Shown: piece by piece, positions 25,301 through 40,300 of the stretch
Numbering within the stretch: the first letter of the stretch is position 1
How the letters are laid out: every line of letters starts with the position of its first letter
Source: Membranipora membranacea
Lineage: Eukaryota > Bryozoa > Gymnolaemata > Cheilostomatida > Membraniporidae
DNA: 60,000 nucleotides
Assembly: GCA_914767715.1 (NCBI GenBank)
Contig: OU612074.1
Location: 3,613,501 to 3,673,500 of the forward strand
Direction of reading: 5' to 3'
Translations under genes and position numbers: made by a program
The notes under the pieces: model-generated
Told to the model about the DNA's origin: nothing
Seen by the model: only the letters and a program-made list of their open reading frames with translations
Database searches by the model: none

Positions 25301-28300
25301 TATTTAGATGGGCAGGATACTCATAATTTTTATTGTAGACCCTCACGGTATGTAATGTAGATGGGTGGCCAAAGTTGTGCAGGTAAAACATCAAGATGAT
25401 GTCACTTAACTGCTGACTAACTACCAAAGGCATCTTCTTAAATTAATTCCAGTGGGCTGGGAGAGCAATGAGTCACCAGATATACTAGTTCCCATAAGGA
25501 CCAGCAGCAGACCTCGATAAGCACTGAATGGTCCACCAGATCTCCATGTCTAATTTCCACCGAAGGTGAGAGTAAGATATGAAGGGAAGTATTTATCTCT
25601 CTACTGTCTGCCAGTCTGGTCAACATATGACTCATCGTTTTAATTGAGTTGACAAATTATTATAATCCAAGATATATATCAAATTGGCTTAATGTCAATT
25701 TGATATATTAAAAATGTTAAATTATTCCATCCGATTGGAGTGAAAGGGGACAATGATAGTAAAAATACAGGACTGGTGCAGCGTGAATCTTACTCTACTC
25801 AAAACTGTATGACAGTACAGAATTTATACAAGGACACAAATATTGCTCAACATAGCCCTACAGCAAAAGGTGTCACAAAACTGACACAGCGAAGATGACA
25901 GATGTCCTTCAAGAATAGATGTTGGAGATGATTATGCGACGAGCTGGGCCAATATGAAATATTTCACCATACCCCAGTACACTAAGACTTTAACACCTCA
26001 GAAGACAGATTAATTGGGTTATTGCTCCCCCCCCCTCCTGTCTCAATAATTATTCTCACACATTAAAAATCTAGTGATATGGTGACAAGATAAAAGGATT
26101 AGAACGACAACAAAATAATGCCTTGTCAGAATTATGGTCCTGCAAGAGCCTGGATATAACGCTGCCAAGAAAAACAGGGAAGCTCTGCAAAATCTTGGAA
26201 ATTTGAAACTGGTAAATTTGAGCATGCAAGGAAGTCAGACAAACTTGGAACAAGTTCATTGAATAATGACAAAGCATTTGGCTACAAACTTCAATAACAA
26301 GGAACTGATTTCAATTTGAGATAATTCTATTTTTGTAGACCTTGGTATATTTACAAGATAAACTGACAAATAGGAGAATAGACTTTTGTTATGTCTAAAG
26401 GCAGCTGGCATCGAAGCGAAGCTGAATCGCCTTGTTGTAAACAAGTTAGTCACCAAAACAAGAAAAAATTGGCAAAGTTTCAGCTCCAAAGATAAACTTC
26501 GGTGTAACCTTTTATTCAAAGCCAATGAAAGATAACGCCCGTTCTGTCTGCAAACCAAACACTTCCTTAATTTGACAACAGGCTAATCGGTTTATACTTC
26601 GCCGAACTCGATATTTACCTGTTCCAATTCATTACATAACAAAACAGGTAAAAAAGGCGAACCAAAACACCCAACCAAAACAGCATGAGTCAACTTTCCC
26701 TAAATAGTAAAGTGAGGATCAGTGTATTCAAATAGTCATTCATCCACAAATCATCTACAGCAATACACATATCCCCAGGCCTTCCATGTATCTCAGCCTT
26801 TCATGATATATAGTTGACATGATATCAATAGATTTGGGAGGTTGATTACATAACAAATCTCACTTTTTAATGGACTCCTACCTATTTGATGTGAGTCAGA
26901 ATGCTAAAAAACCTTGTTATCCCTGGTAATAAAAACCCAACAAGGCCGATGCAAAATAGGTGAAACAAGAACTAGCAAGCTGATCCAAGTGTCATTATAA
27001 CTCTCTCATCTACAATTACGGACAGTTCGACCAACCACATGATGACCTGCTAGCAAGCCAGCTCCTCGAGGAATAGTGCTTGTTTGGAAATTGCTTGTTT
27101 GAAAGTATGAGATGATTAGAATATCAAAAAGATGAGAGCTATATGGGAGAATTTTGATTGACTGGAATTTAGATAGAGATCAAGAGAGGATAATCCTGAA
27201 TAATATATGGATGCAATAGACAATTACTGTGTTTAGACTTGACTTAGCTTTAACTGGAGTTCAATAAAACTTTGAGAAGGGTCATGATGAAATCTAATCT
27301 TAGGCCACAGGTAGGATGAGGCATACACTTCAAACACTATGACATGTTTATTTTGACAATACAACATTGTCATCCATATTGCAAAGCATGACATAAAAGG
27401 AAAGAAGCTGGTGAACATTCTAGACTGGTATCTAATTATTATTGAACTTTAGTCATGGAGAGCTTTTAATGACCCAGATGTTAATTTTGTAGAAAAGCTT
27501 TCCACCTTAGCAGCTCCTGAGTCAACAAAGCGTCGAAATGAGTCAGCACGACACACAATTAGACTCATCAACAAATAGCCAAATACTTATGTATGGATAG
27601 ATGGATCACGGGCAGTCATATGTACACCCTCATAAGTAAAGTGGAAGCCTGAGGCTTGGACAACAGAAAGGGCAGCAGAACCCATTTTCGAATCAATAAC
27701 GAGTCAAGATGCCTTTGCGCCATTCATCAACACAAGGGGACTACATCCACAGCCCCTTCCTACACTGTCAAACCTAGCCCAAGATCTAAGAGTAAACAAT
27801 GAGTAAACAGAGGGAGAGCAGGTGTTAGGCAGCTTGTCAGAGAGATAAGACAATGGAGTGCTCTTTCTGTCTCACTGAGTATAGAGCATTGATTAATAAG
27901 CTCGGAGCAGCAGGACCCTAAAACATGCTATGACTCATCGATGTAAACAAAGCAGCTAGTCAGCAGGCCCCAAATATCAATACTAAGTAAGCAGCTGAGA
28001 ATCCTAACAGGCCTTCTAATGATATAGTGAGAATATAAGGGAGAATAGATAAAAGGATGACCTGATCTATAAGGCTGCAATTATACTGTAATTGGAAATT
28101 CCTTGTTGGGTCAGCATCATAGAGTTTTCATATAGGCTACATATAATAACTCTATGGTCAGGATTGTCACAATGACATTTGAACAACTTTTATCAACTCA
28201 AATAACAAACTAAGAATTGTCTTTCCATGATATGATGAGTTAATTTGATTCCTGCCACCAGTCTTTGGTGGCTGTGAAACGGCTTTACTTAGAACGCATC

Positions 28301-31300
28301 TATAATTAGCTTGTGCCCTCACCCTCCGGTATCACCTGGGGCAAACCCATGGACAGCCGGACACAAGCAGCTGATTTTACTCCACTTGAAAGTTATGAAT
28401 GGAGTTACAGAAATCAATATCTCTACTATAATAATCTTTTAAGTACTTAGGTTTGTTCTTGACAGATGTTTAAAATTGCAGCGTTGTAATCTTCTTTGAT
28501 GCCATATTAATCAGCCATAGCCCTGGAACCAACTTGAAACATAAATATAGCAAGAGCATTCGGACAGACCCACAATACCGATTCTAAAGTCAGATTCAAG
28601 GCTATGTTCGAGGTGTGAATAATTCGTTAGAAGAATGCAATCATTAATTCCACCCAAAGCAACGAATCAAACAATTTGTAAAGCTAAAGTTTGACTCCTC
28701 CGGATTCCGTATTTATTCAGACAAAGCTTGAGTATGACTCAGCAAGCTCAGCTTACCAAACATTGGCCTGAAACACAGCCCAGTCTCCTGGGAGGGTTTG
28801 ATGCCGAAATGAATACAATATAAACCCTGATTAATAATTTGAGTCTATGAAGACAATTGAAAAATGTTTATGTTGGAGCCAGAATCGGTGACTAAGTAAA
28901 TCAAGGATGCCAAGTTTTGGAAAATTAGATTCAGAACAAAGACATGAAGGATATCATCCCTGATATCACACCACCGCTAAAGAGCTGCAATGTAAACAAC
29001 AGCTGCCATATTTATCCTAACCAAGAGCTCTGACATGCTGGAGGGGGAGGCAAAACACAATTTAGAGGTTAGAAAAAAAGGGGGGTTGTGATGAATGAAT
29101 CGAAATGAAGAGTCCAGATCACACAGAAAACACTAATGAATAATGGCACCACTGTCTCAATGTTGACTGACAATCACAAATTGTAATGAAAAGTGCAACA
29201 CTTGTAATTTGTTTTAGGGCAATAAGGATTTACTACACGCTAGGAGTTGTCTATTCATGTGCAAAGGTAGGACAACTACCAACTAGTTCAAAAGATATTT
29301 AGTAAACTAATAGTTTCCAGACAAAGTGATTTGATACCAGCCAGGCTATGTCAATAAATAGCCAGCAGTGGCCTTTAACTGAAACCTACATTCTTAAATA
29401 TAAATCTACCAATAGTTTTTGTTTAAAAAAAATTTGGATTCCAGAAAGATTGCCAGACAAACCGAATTCATGAGAAGGGCGGGGTGCGGTCACCTATTAC
29501 TGTATTCAGGGCACAAAATGTGCTACCCGAAGGGTTCATATGTCATGTATATAAGGATGGTACGCCAGAGCAAGATCATTCACACATGCTGTATATAGAG
29601 TTACATACTGTTTATAGCTTGAAAATATTTTGAATGCTGAGATATTTCGACATCCTGTTAATTGTTAGTTACATCAAGGAATGTTGATGTTCAGAGTGTT
29701 GATTGCATCACAGGGTTGTTAAACCATTGCTCAAGCAGCACAAGTATTGGTAAGCCCTGGTTTCAGGCAAATCGTTTAGTGTTGCAACTCCAGAAAACCA
29801 ACACTCATAGCGTGCAGACAAAATTAAACTCATGCGGGCTTATAACACATCATGTTTTCTGAGTTGTGCAACGCAATTATGTGCCGGAGACAAAAGAGTT
29901 TCATCACAAGAAATTTAAAATCTAAGTTATGAAAGTACTTGGCTTAGTTAGCTAATATTTTTATGGTTCTTATTTAGCAGTAAGTCATTATGTCAAACGG
30001 GTTGAGATCATTTTCAAAGCTAAACCACCAAGACTTATGATTGCGACATGGCAATGATAGCTGTTGCAATCGCCTGGTAGGTCTCAATTACATAGTCTTA
30101 GCAGGCAAAATCTCCAGGACCCTGCATAGAGCGATTAGATATATTTACATACTTATTGTCAATATTTTAAACAGACCAGGCAAACCAATCAATTTAAATT
30201 ATTAAACACAGTTTGCAAAATTAGGAATCTAAACTAATCCCTAGGACAGACTATTTAAATTTTGAAATAATGTTGAATGTGAATTTAATGTTTGTCAGGT
30301 GTGAAATATCTTGTTGAGTAGAGATTGATGGCCGTAGATCAGACTGGGACCTGCAGGGCGAGGCAGGCAGGGAGCTATGAGTGAGAGTAATCGTGGTATG
30401 TTGCAACACTAAATCTTACAGCTCAGTTATTATTAGCATCGTGTAGAACATGAAGATTAAAATGTTGCACAAATAATAAAAATAGGAGATCAGTGTTTAA
30501 TATTTGGAGATCAATCACCAGCTGCAATTATTACAACATCTTATCCACATGATATCCATGTTATCGAAACTTACTAGGAAGGGAGATAATAGAGACTTAC
30601 TACAGCTTTAATGAAGTGTTAATGGACAATAATCAAGCCTGAGACCCTGGCCTGAACCGGCCTATATTTCGAAATATAGGACATGGTACGGTCAAAATCT
30701 CCTCAAGAACTACACTGACAGTCCTATCAAACAACATGCAGCTCCTAATAAGGTTAGCACCAAACTAGAGAGTTTGGGACAATCATGCCTAAGACTCCAT
30801 GATCCAACAACTCAACTCCTCGCATCAACACAGTTTGGAGTTGCTCCCACTTTGCAACTGAAGCAGGGCCTATGAACAGACTACCTTACTTCTGCCATCT
30901 CAGCTTAATCACCACTCACTAACAGGGATGCATGAGTAGTTCCAGTCAGGACAGAGTCATTCACTAATTTATGACCCTGTGAGGAGGTTAGATAAGAGTT
31001 TAGGACGTTTAGAGCCCTCCCCCCCCCCGTAAATTAGTAATCAGAGACTTACCTTATTGGTCTGGAGTCGTCTTTTCACGATTTTATTACAGCAGACGTT
31101 GATTGAGTTGACTATGTTACTTTGGTTGAATTCTATAAATGATCTGCAGTCTATCAGTAGCACCTATAACATAAAAGGCATCAGGGTATCAACAGTGATA
31201 TAAAGACTCTCACTTACTAAGAGAAGGCTAGGTTTGGGAAAAAATTTAACTCGCTGAAATATTATGGCTATTGTATTCTTGCACCGAACAACAAAAACTC

Positions 31301-34300
31301 AGACTAACAACCAACGGAGGCCTGTATTTTGCATCTGAGTCATTTCCAGAACGAACAGTGATTACAAACACACTCATTATTCATATATCGGTCAATAAAA
31401 CTTGATTTCATTTCTTAAATTAACTAAAATTTTGTTTGTACATGGCGTTCCTTTTTATAGCAGTAGGTTAGTTAATCAGTATGGTGACACTCATGCTGTC
31501 ACACATACTGATACACATATGTGATAGCCCTGTGTCATATTGACAATATATGGGCAAGGACAATAAATTACGCAACAAAAATGCAAATAAAAACTTGGCA
31601 CATTTTCTTGCCATGATAAAATGCAGGGTTGTGGGTCGTAATATTGTGGCGGCCTTGGTTATCTTGGTCAGAGGTTTGGAGGGATAAGTAGAACAAAATT
31701 GTTCGAAGCCAAACTGGCTGACTGCTTGACATGTGCCAGCAACATTTTCTCAAAAACAAACACTATGGTGATTCAAAAAGTCTCAAAATATACTGTCTAT
31801 TGTGACATACAGATTCTCGATAAACAGAATGTCTAAAATGGAGGAAAAATTGCTGCGATAGCGCAATAAATGACACATCGCCGTCATTAAAACCCATGAA
31901 GGCTTCTAAAATACACAACATTCATTTTCAAATCGAAAGACAATGGATAAAGAGTGACAATTTGAATGATGTAAGTTATCCTGGTAGCGACCCTCTTTGT
32001 AAGCCACATATTTTATTGTCACAGCCGTGGGTGTTTTTAGAGGGGGTAAAAGCACCAATCACTCGTGATAACAAAATGGATGGCTTACGTAGGAGATGCT
32101 TCGCCTTATCTCACACAGTCATTCATTCCTATCAATCAATCAATCAATCTAGGCCCAAAACTTTTAAGAACATCTCTTTATAATGTAACTGGTGGCGCAG
32201 TGCCTACATTGCTGGAGTGCCTAAATTGCTGAAGGGCTTTTGTTTCACTAGGGAGGTGGTTCTAGACATGAGAAGCCTCCTGGGTGCTTTGACCAAGGAG
32301 TTAAAGACAACTCTTACTCATCGCTTTGACTCACTTTCTTTACCAAGAATGCGGTCATTGAATTTCACAGTTTGTTTGAAGCAGCACACATTGGTTATAA
32401 GTAGCAACTGCTAGTCCAGAAATAGGTATATATGATGATTATCATGGTAAGGTACTACAAAGCTGAGATTGGTAGAATGGTAGGTGTTATAGTTGTGTAA
32501 TTCTTAGCTCATAGTAACAACAACATGCTCCTCATACAGGATGAAAATCAGAGCGCACCAAACCTATTAATAAATGCTTACTCTAAGCTTGAACCTATAG
32601 GCCACATTGCATTGCGCAACACCCCACAACGTTTATTTGTGTTTTCTTTAAATATTAGTGATGTTGTTGTTGAAGCAGTTATTTATTGACAGGGACGAAA
32701 TTTTGTGAATAATAGTGAGGTAATTTTGACGTACTGAGATTTTGACACTCATACAGCACTGCACAGAGGTAGACACTACCTTCATAATTTTCAAGTTATT
32801 CAGTCATTTCAATAAGAAAATCAAAGAGCATAATCATAATGACCCCAAAACTTTGGTCAGCAGTAAGATTGCAAAATATGATACTCATGGTGGTCGAGGA
32901 GTACAGGCTGTAAAATAAGTGCACAGATCTACAAGTAAGCCAGTGAGGTGAAGCAGTACCACCAGATATTAGGCTAGACAATAGAATCATTGTTGGTGTA
33001 GTTCAGCCTGATACTGTCAGCTAACACCAGGGTCTGGAGGTGTGGAGAGCTCACTGTGGACAGTTACTGTCACATCAAAAGAGACACTCCAGGGAACATC
33101 ACCATTTTTTGACCAGACCCTAGCCTAAGGTTTTTGGATACCATAATTGAACTAATTAACCCATCACACATAATGGTGAGACTGGCATTCATAATGGAGG
33201 GGAGATGGGCAAGGGGTCACTGAGACAGGGTGGGAAAATTCTGTTAGAGTAGGTGCACCACCAAATTCTGTCCTACATCGCAGTGTCAGATTGATCAGTC
33301 AAATTCATAACTAATAACTCACACATAATAACCAACCAGCCTGGAGGGATTTATTCACACAGAAGATATTTAGAGCTGTGGCTTGATCGAATTGCATCAT
33401 AATCAGTTACCATAGTAACTGAGGGTGAATAAGGAATACACTGTTATTGCGCCACATCCCCTGCCCTCTGTTGTAATCAAAACACAGCGAAGAGTACCCA
33501 TGCTGGTTTAAAAAAATAGTTACAAGCAGGCTTTTTGAGAATGAGGGAAACTGAATAATGTTCGTGTTTACAAATTTATAGCATTGGATGACAAACTTCA
33601 ATTTGATGTTGATATTGTACCCAATCCCTTTGATTAATGACAGGAAATTTAAACTGTTTGTAACCTTTGCCAACTAAAAATTGAAACCAATCAGTTCAAT
33701 TACCGCAAATCACAGCTTAGTACACAAAAATACCTGTTTGACAATATACCAAGCAGTAGGTACATTTTGATTTTGTTTACTAATCCATGAAATGATGAAA
33801 GGCTGATTGATGATTGGTCAAAAATTAACAAGTCTTTTTTATAAATCAATCATTACCCAATAGGCTAGATGGGGCAAATCACAGTCCTATCTGATCCCAT
33901 TTGAAAAAAACCTAGATTTGATTGTCCCATATTTGATCAGCTGTTTATAACTGAGCGATCCATGTAAGTTACAAATGACCTTGACATTTTGGTGTCATAT
34001 CACTTCAGGACAATCTTACCTTTTCTGCACAGTGATTGCGTATGAGATCAGCTAGCTCGTGAGAGTCCACTACATCAGCCCACCATGGTAAATCCTCCAA
34101 TCCCGTCGGCGGCGGAGGGGTAGTCACCTCGTCCGGAGGAGGGGTGGTAACACCGTAAGGTACCTCTGTATCGGTCATACCGTCTATCTTACGCTTCCGC
34201 GTGATAGCAAAGCCTGTGTAAATTAAAATTAACTTTTGAAATTTGACACAGGAGGCTGGTACCAATTAGGGATTATCATTACCAGGTATTTCTAAATTTG

Positions 34301-37300
34301 ACATTGAACACAATGACAGGAGAGCTATTCATCGAGTTTTGAAAACACCCACATAAATACAAAATATTCCCATTGCAATATATTTAGCCTAAAATATAGT
34401 ACCAGCAGTTATTCCAGGATCCAAGCGAACCATTTTTGCTGTCTACGGAATACTTGCACTGCTTACAATCACGATAAACAATGTGCACTGCCGTAGACAG
34501 AATTGTTTACTTCTCAGTTAGTATTTGGCTACCGCTGTTTGAGATTCAGGGGCACAGCTTGTAATGATGAGTTTATTGAATTGTGATGCAACCATATTAT
34601 CTGCATGTGAGGCCACGGCTGTACTTCATACCTCATCTGACTATAATTGTCAAACATATGAACTCACGAAACACATGATGAGGTCAGACCACTAAATCTG
34701 TGATTAGCTTCAGATCAAAGTGATTGCAACATGGGACAATGTCGAGAACACATTTTTACTCTATTAAAAATGTTCAGACTTGACTGAGCAGCTTTTGAAT
34801 GGGCTGAGAGGTTTGTAAAAAAAGTATGGGATTATGATTGATGGAGAGAGAATATGTCTAGAGCTAGCCAAGAGATTACAGAAAGTCTGACTGATATCCG
34901 ATGGGATTTGAGCAATTGTATGGGGAGATCAAGGCAATTTTCATGGATTTGTCTGAGTGAACCGATTTAAACCTATCCAGTTTAATTACTCACTCAAATT
35001 TTTCAGCAATAAGTATTTCCCTGCTTGGTAAAGCGGTTACACCATTAACTATGAAATCAAATTGTGTATTATGGAAGTAAGTATTAATTAAGTCTATGTG
35101 TTATGCAATAAAAACAATGAGTGGTGTTATCTCTAGTCATACAGAGAATTACCCTCAGCCCACCCAGAAGATGACACCTAGAACACCCAGAAGATGACAC
35201 TTGGGCCACCCAGGTAGTAGAATAGTCAGCCATAATTGGTAATGGAAGATTCCGGCCAGGGGATTACTCATGAAGGAGCCTCCCTGTCTGACTAACCTAA
35301 CAAACAATCAGGTTTGTGGGTTTTTATTGTGATGTACTATGGGGGAACCAATATCTTCTAATATCCACTTTGTTAACTCTATTCTTTGACGCCTTACTTC
35401 AATGTGTTACTCATCTTTGCGATACCTGGGGGAAAGAGAGTGTTTCCCCGATTAGTGAAAAGGTGACATTTCATTGAAAATGAGATTTAAATTCTCGGCA
35501 GACATTTTCTTATTGATCCATAACAGGAGCCACACAGATATTATATCGGTCTCTAGTAGTAGCAGACCGGCTTGTGCACCAAGTTGTGTAATCGGACGAC
35601 ACCAAGAGTGCCTAGAAATCATTCCACTGGTATTCCGTAACACAAGAAAGCACATCTTATGCCAACTAATCTATTGTTTGTCTCATGTTTCAACGTCTGC
35701 TGTTGATCTTTGTTGGCATCAGTGAGAGTGCAAGGCAGCAACAGTATCCATAGATAGTGGAAAGGCAGCATTGTGCAACACCATTTACATTATACTAGCC
35801 TTGTTTACTCTATAAACAATCCTAGTGATTAAGACATCTCTTGGTTGGTCTAACGGTTTTTTGCTTTTGGTTTACCTCTGCACAATAAATCAGACCATAC
35901 TTTGGTAGTATGTCTCTGTGTTTGACCCTTGCGGCTGAATGGTGGGCTGTAAGCACTTGGTTCTGTTGCAGACTTCCATGACAGGAGGTTGAACTTTACA
36001 ATATAACACAGACAACTAAAATGCTAACACCTCTCACGACAATCCTGCACTGCACAGTACTGCTGTCTGCTGCCGTTAAAACAACAGTTGTGCATTATCT
36101 TTGTTGCAATTAGGGTTTGACAAGTCTGCCACCTCCCTTCACACCTAATTAAGCCACACACACAAGCAATGATGTGACAATGGTGACAAAATTTAGAATT
36201 TTAGCTTGATACCGTCAAAAACTCCAGCGACAGGTTATCCTATCTGTCTCTATATTATGATTGTAGGATGATAAACATGGGTGGATGTAGTAACACTCAG
36301 AGGATATTGTGTAACATTCTATCATTGTTTACATCAAATCCTGGTCAGAATATGACACAACGTCGCTGTCATGTACCAGGTGAGTTTTGTGTAAGCAGCT
36401 GACTGGACTGGGGTGAGATCATATCAATCTCACAATAGAGATGGTTAAAATGTTTTTAAAAATATGTGTACCCAAAGTTAAAATTAGCACATAGATCAGG
36501 GAGATTATTAGTTAATAGAAATATGATGAATCGAGCCTGATGAAACCAAATTAAGCAGGTAAGTTAAAAAAACCGTCGATTTTGAAATTGAGAGCAATTC
36601 AAGGGTACTTCTGGTACGGTTTAAAAGTTTAAATATCTTCAGTTCATCATGATTTTCAATCACTGAGTTTATTGTGTAAATCAAACCAAATTCTGAACTT
36701 GACACACACAATTTTCCTTATGATTAAACATCCTTATAAATCAGGTATTTGGTATGACTAGACAGCTTGAGATTAACTCAATTTAGATCATTATTCATTT
36801 ACTTTCAACAATAGAAACCACACTGGAATATTTTCCAAAAGTTTTTGCTATTAAACAAGTTTAAAACATACCAACAAAAGTAAAAAATGGAACAATGTTA
36901 TTCTTTGCTTGCAGTGGTTAATTTTACGTATAATATGAACATTAGGAGATTGCAAAACACCAACAAACCATGTGTATCATTGTTTGGATAGGATGTCTCT
37001 ATAGCCATGCAACTTTTATCAACATAGAATCATCGAGTTGCATCGATCGTTATTGCTGGTGCAATCAAGACGCAACACATATTCTGTTTTCATTTCACCT
37101 TTAGGACATTGTCCATTTTGTTTGGACCTTCAATTTAACATCCTTATGTAGTGTACAGGATGTGTGAAACAAAAAGCCTTTAATTATACAGCATGTCCTT
37201 TCCAACCCTCACTGTGCCAGTCATCACAACAAGCAAACAAAGCAACATATGGATGGAAGCAATAGAATTGCATATGACAACATGACGATATGATTGAAGT

Positions 37301-40300
37301 TAGAAAGCCTCTCTTTGGAATTTAAGTTAGAAACTTCCAGACAATATAGTCTTCTATCAAATTGTCATTGAAACTTTTGGTGATGATGTTAGGGGAGAAC
37401 TTATTGACTGATATAAAACCTTTTGTTACAGCCATAAATCATGCAAAATAGCGCTTTAACGAGATGAGACATCCACGAACTGATGCAACTACGCAAATAC
37501 ATAAAATACATCCCGAGAAGAGGAGCTCTACGACTGTAACATGACTGCAACCCGTCATTTAGCTGTCTGTCTAACTCCTTGGTCTGACACCCAGTATATG
37601 ATTAATACTTTACCCTATACTGGTAGTTAGTTAGTAATTCTCAGTGGCGCAATAATTTAACAATGCTCAAGCTCTTATATGAATGTTGTCTGTATTACTC
37701 AACACAGAACAGGATTTGCTATTCTTTGCTTGCTTATGAGTGTCTGACAAAAGTTTATGGGAGGGGTGGTAGGTTCTTTATGAGCCTGCGATGAGATCAT
37801 CAATCTATTCCGGGCAAAGATAAAAACTAATGACCATAATTTAAGATCGGTTATGTAATCAAAGACCGCCTTGGGAGATGTGTCATTGCTTTTGGACAGT
37901 CCACTTCAACGAAGTTCCTACCATGTATCGCTACATACCCTGGTGTTAGAGGTGTGAACAGGAAGAGTCTTTACAAAGTCCTACAGAGCGATGGTGGTAA
38001 AACTTCAAATCTAGTGCAGAAGCACCGATACGCAGTTTAACGTGGGGGGAAAGAAGTAGACCGAAACCAAGCCGTCAAAATGGGGCACTCCGAAGTTGAG
38101 CGCCCATAACATGATGCTGCTGATTGCTCAATCTTGGGAGGTCAAGGTGTGAAAATAAGAAGCAAAATTCAAGTATCTTACCGCAAAACATATCTTTCTG
38201 TTGGTCCACTAGCATTTGGTCGCTGAAATCTGCTCCGTGAAAACTGTCTGTCGATGACGCCTAGTTCAGAAGTAATAAATGCTGCCTGGTAACGCAGCAG
38301 CAGCTGTAATCCGGTAATGATCTTTAGATCTGTATTAGTGAACAGATAAACACACTTGGCATCACATATGACTGATACCTCACACACTTTCCTCTTCACA
38401 GCTTAGCGATATCACTTCCTTAGGCCGCACTGCTTTGGTTGTTCGTGACTGGGTATGACGGAGATAAGTAGTCAGGAGCTAGTAGGGCCGTGAGAACAGG
38501 CTTAGGCAAAGTCCAGATAATAACTAACTCACTACATATAACTATACCAGACTAAGGCATTGATCATCTCACTCCCAGATTGAGAGGATGTCGAAATAGT
38601 ATGATTAGATGCTAAACCTTCATGATTGAAACACAAGAAATGATTGCATAGCCCAACGAACTTAGAATAGAGGGGCGTATATATGAAAGTCTCGTATTGA
38701 TAAAATCCAGTGATGAAACAAACTTAGGCTAGGTATTGCTCAATATCGCAGTATCTCCTCAACCTTTAGAAATGCTTTATCAATATTTGACCTGATAGAC
38801 CGCAGCCAATCATGTAACTCGATACAGCCAGTCTATAGGCTTGAGTAGACCCATCAGATGATGAAATATACAAGGTATTTCTGCTCTCAACAAAAACTTC
38901 ATGATGGTAATTGCGATTCGGCGGTGATGCAACCCTCTGAGCAAGTTTCATGGACAATGTACTCTTTCAACAGCTTACTGCATAATCATTGCAAACAAGG
39001 AAAACATCATCAAACTTAACATGGCTACAGCTTGACACAAGACTTTCATAAACAAAAAACTTTGGGTATTGCATTTCCAAAGTAAACAGATTTCGGTGAC
39101 AACAGACCCAATGGTGGTCAACCTTAGCAGTAAACACTGTTGCAAAACTGTAACTCAAGCCCAACAGGTATTGTGTGGCAGTGCCGGTGATGTCGTTATG
39201 TATGTAGTAACGCTGTAATGACCTATTACAGGAGGCTGTTAGCCTGTCCTCAAAGATGGTTTATCAGAAATGTCGCAGACCTTACGTAATTTACCAAACC
39301 TGGTTACATACTCAGCCAGCTGTTATACGATGCCTCACAGCAGATATCATATGTCGAGGGTAATGTCGCCGCTGTGTTTGGGCGAGTCGGATGGCCTTCT
39401 CAATGTTCTAATCCAGTGTGAAGGTAGGTGTGCCGAGATGAGAATATACATGTACGACGCCTCTGTCAACAACCAGTCAAATTGTGTCTCATTTGTGTAA
39501 ATTTCACTGCGAATTATCACAATTTACAACAGTTTCCATATGAACTAGCTGTAATTTAGGATTGCATGGATTTGTGATCGATGATGACTATTATATAAGA
39601 CCATCAAAAAAAGAAAAGAAGAACAACTCCTGAAGTGACAACAACACATTATAACTAATATAATGTATAAATCGATCTCGTTGAAAAGTTAGAAGCAATC
39701 TGGCTGGATTGATTAACGGAAGCACTCATCCGCTGTTGCGACAGAGCTAATGAGGAGGCTGTAAAAGGAAATTCAGGAGTTTCATTTCATCACGGTGTGG
39801 TGTGATGTGAATGTCGTGATGTGAATGTCATTATCGTAGGTATGAGGAAATGAATTTGAATGAGAAGCAGATTAGTGAGATAAATGTACCTGTGGGAGTT
39901 AACAAGAGCACTAGCAGGAGCCTGCCCTCTTCCTACATGTCCACTTCCTGTGAAAATGAATAATCAAATTCATTCACATCATTTGCGGGCATTCCTAGAA
40001 TTGGAATTCGCGACGAGGGTGGATGAGAGAATATGGACGGTGTGCATTGACGTCGTTATGCTTAAATTGCAAAACAAAGCTTTTGTATGGAGGAAAATCT
40101 TGAACTACTACTGAGCTCGTCAGCCGGACAATGGTTTGAGGTTACCAAGAGTCATCAACTTGAGTTTTTTACATGATCATCACGTCATGGCTGTAATCCC
40201 ATAATCCTCATTCTGGGCGAACAATAGCACTTTTTTTGCCAAGTTGTCCAATGAGTTACCACCGCTACAGTCTGCTATCTCACTATATCTGCCCTTTATC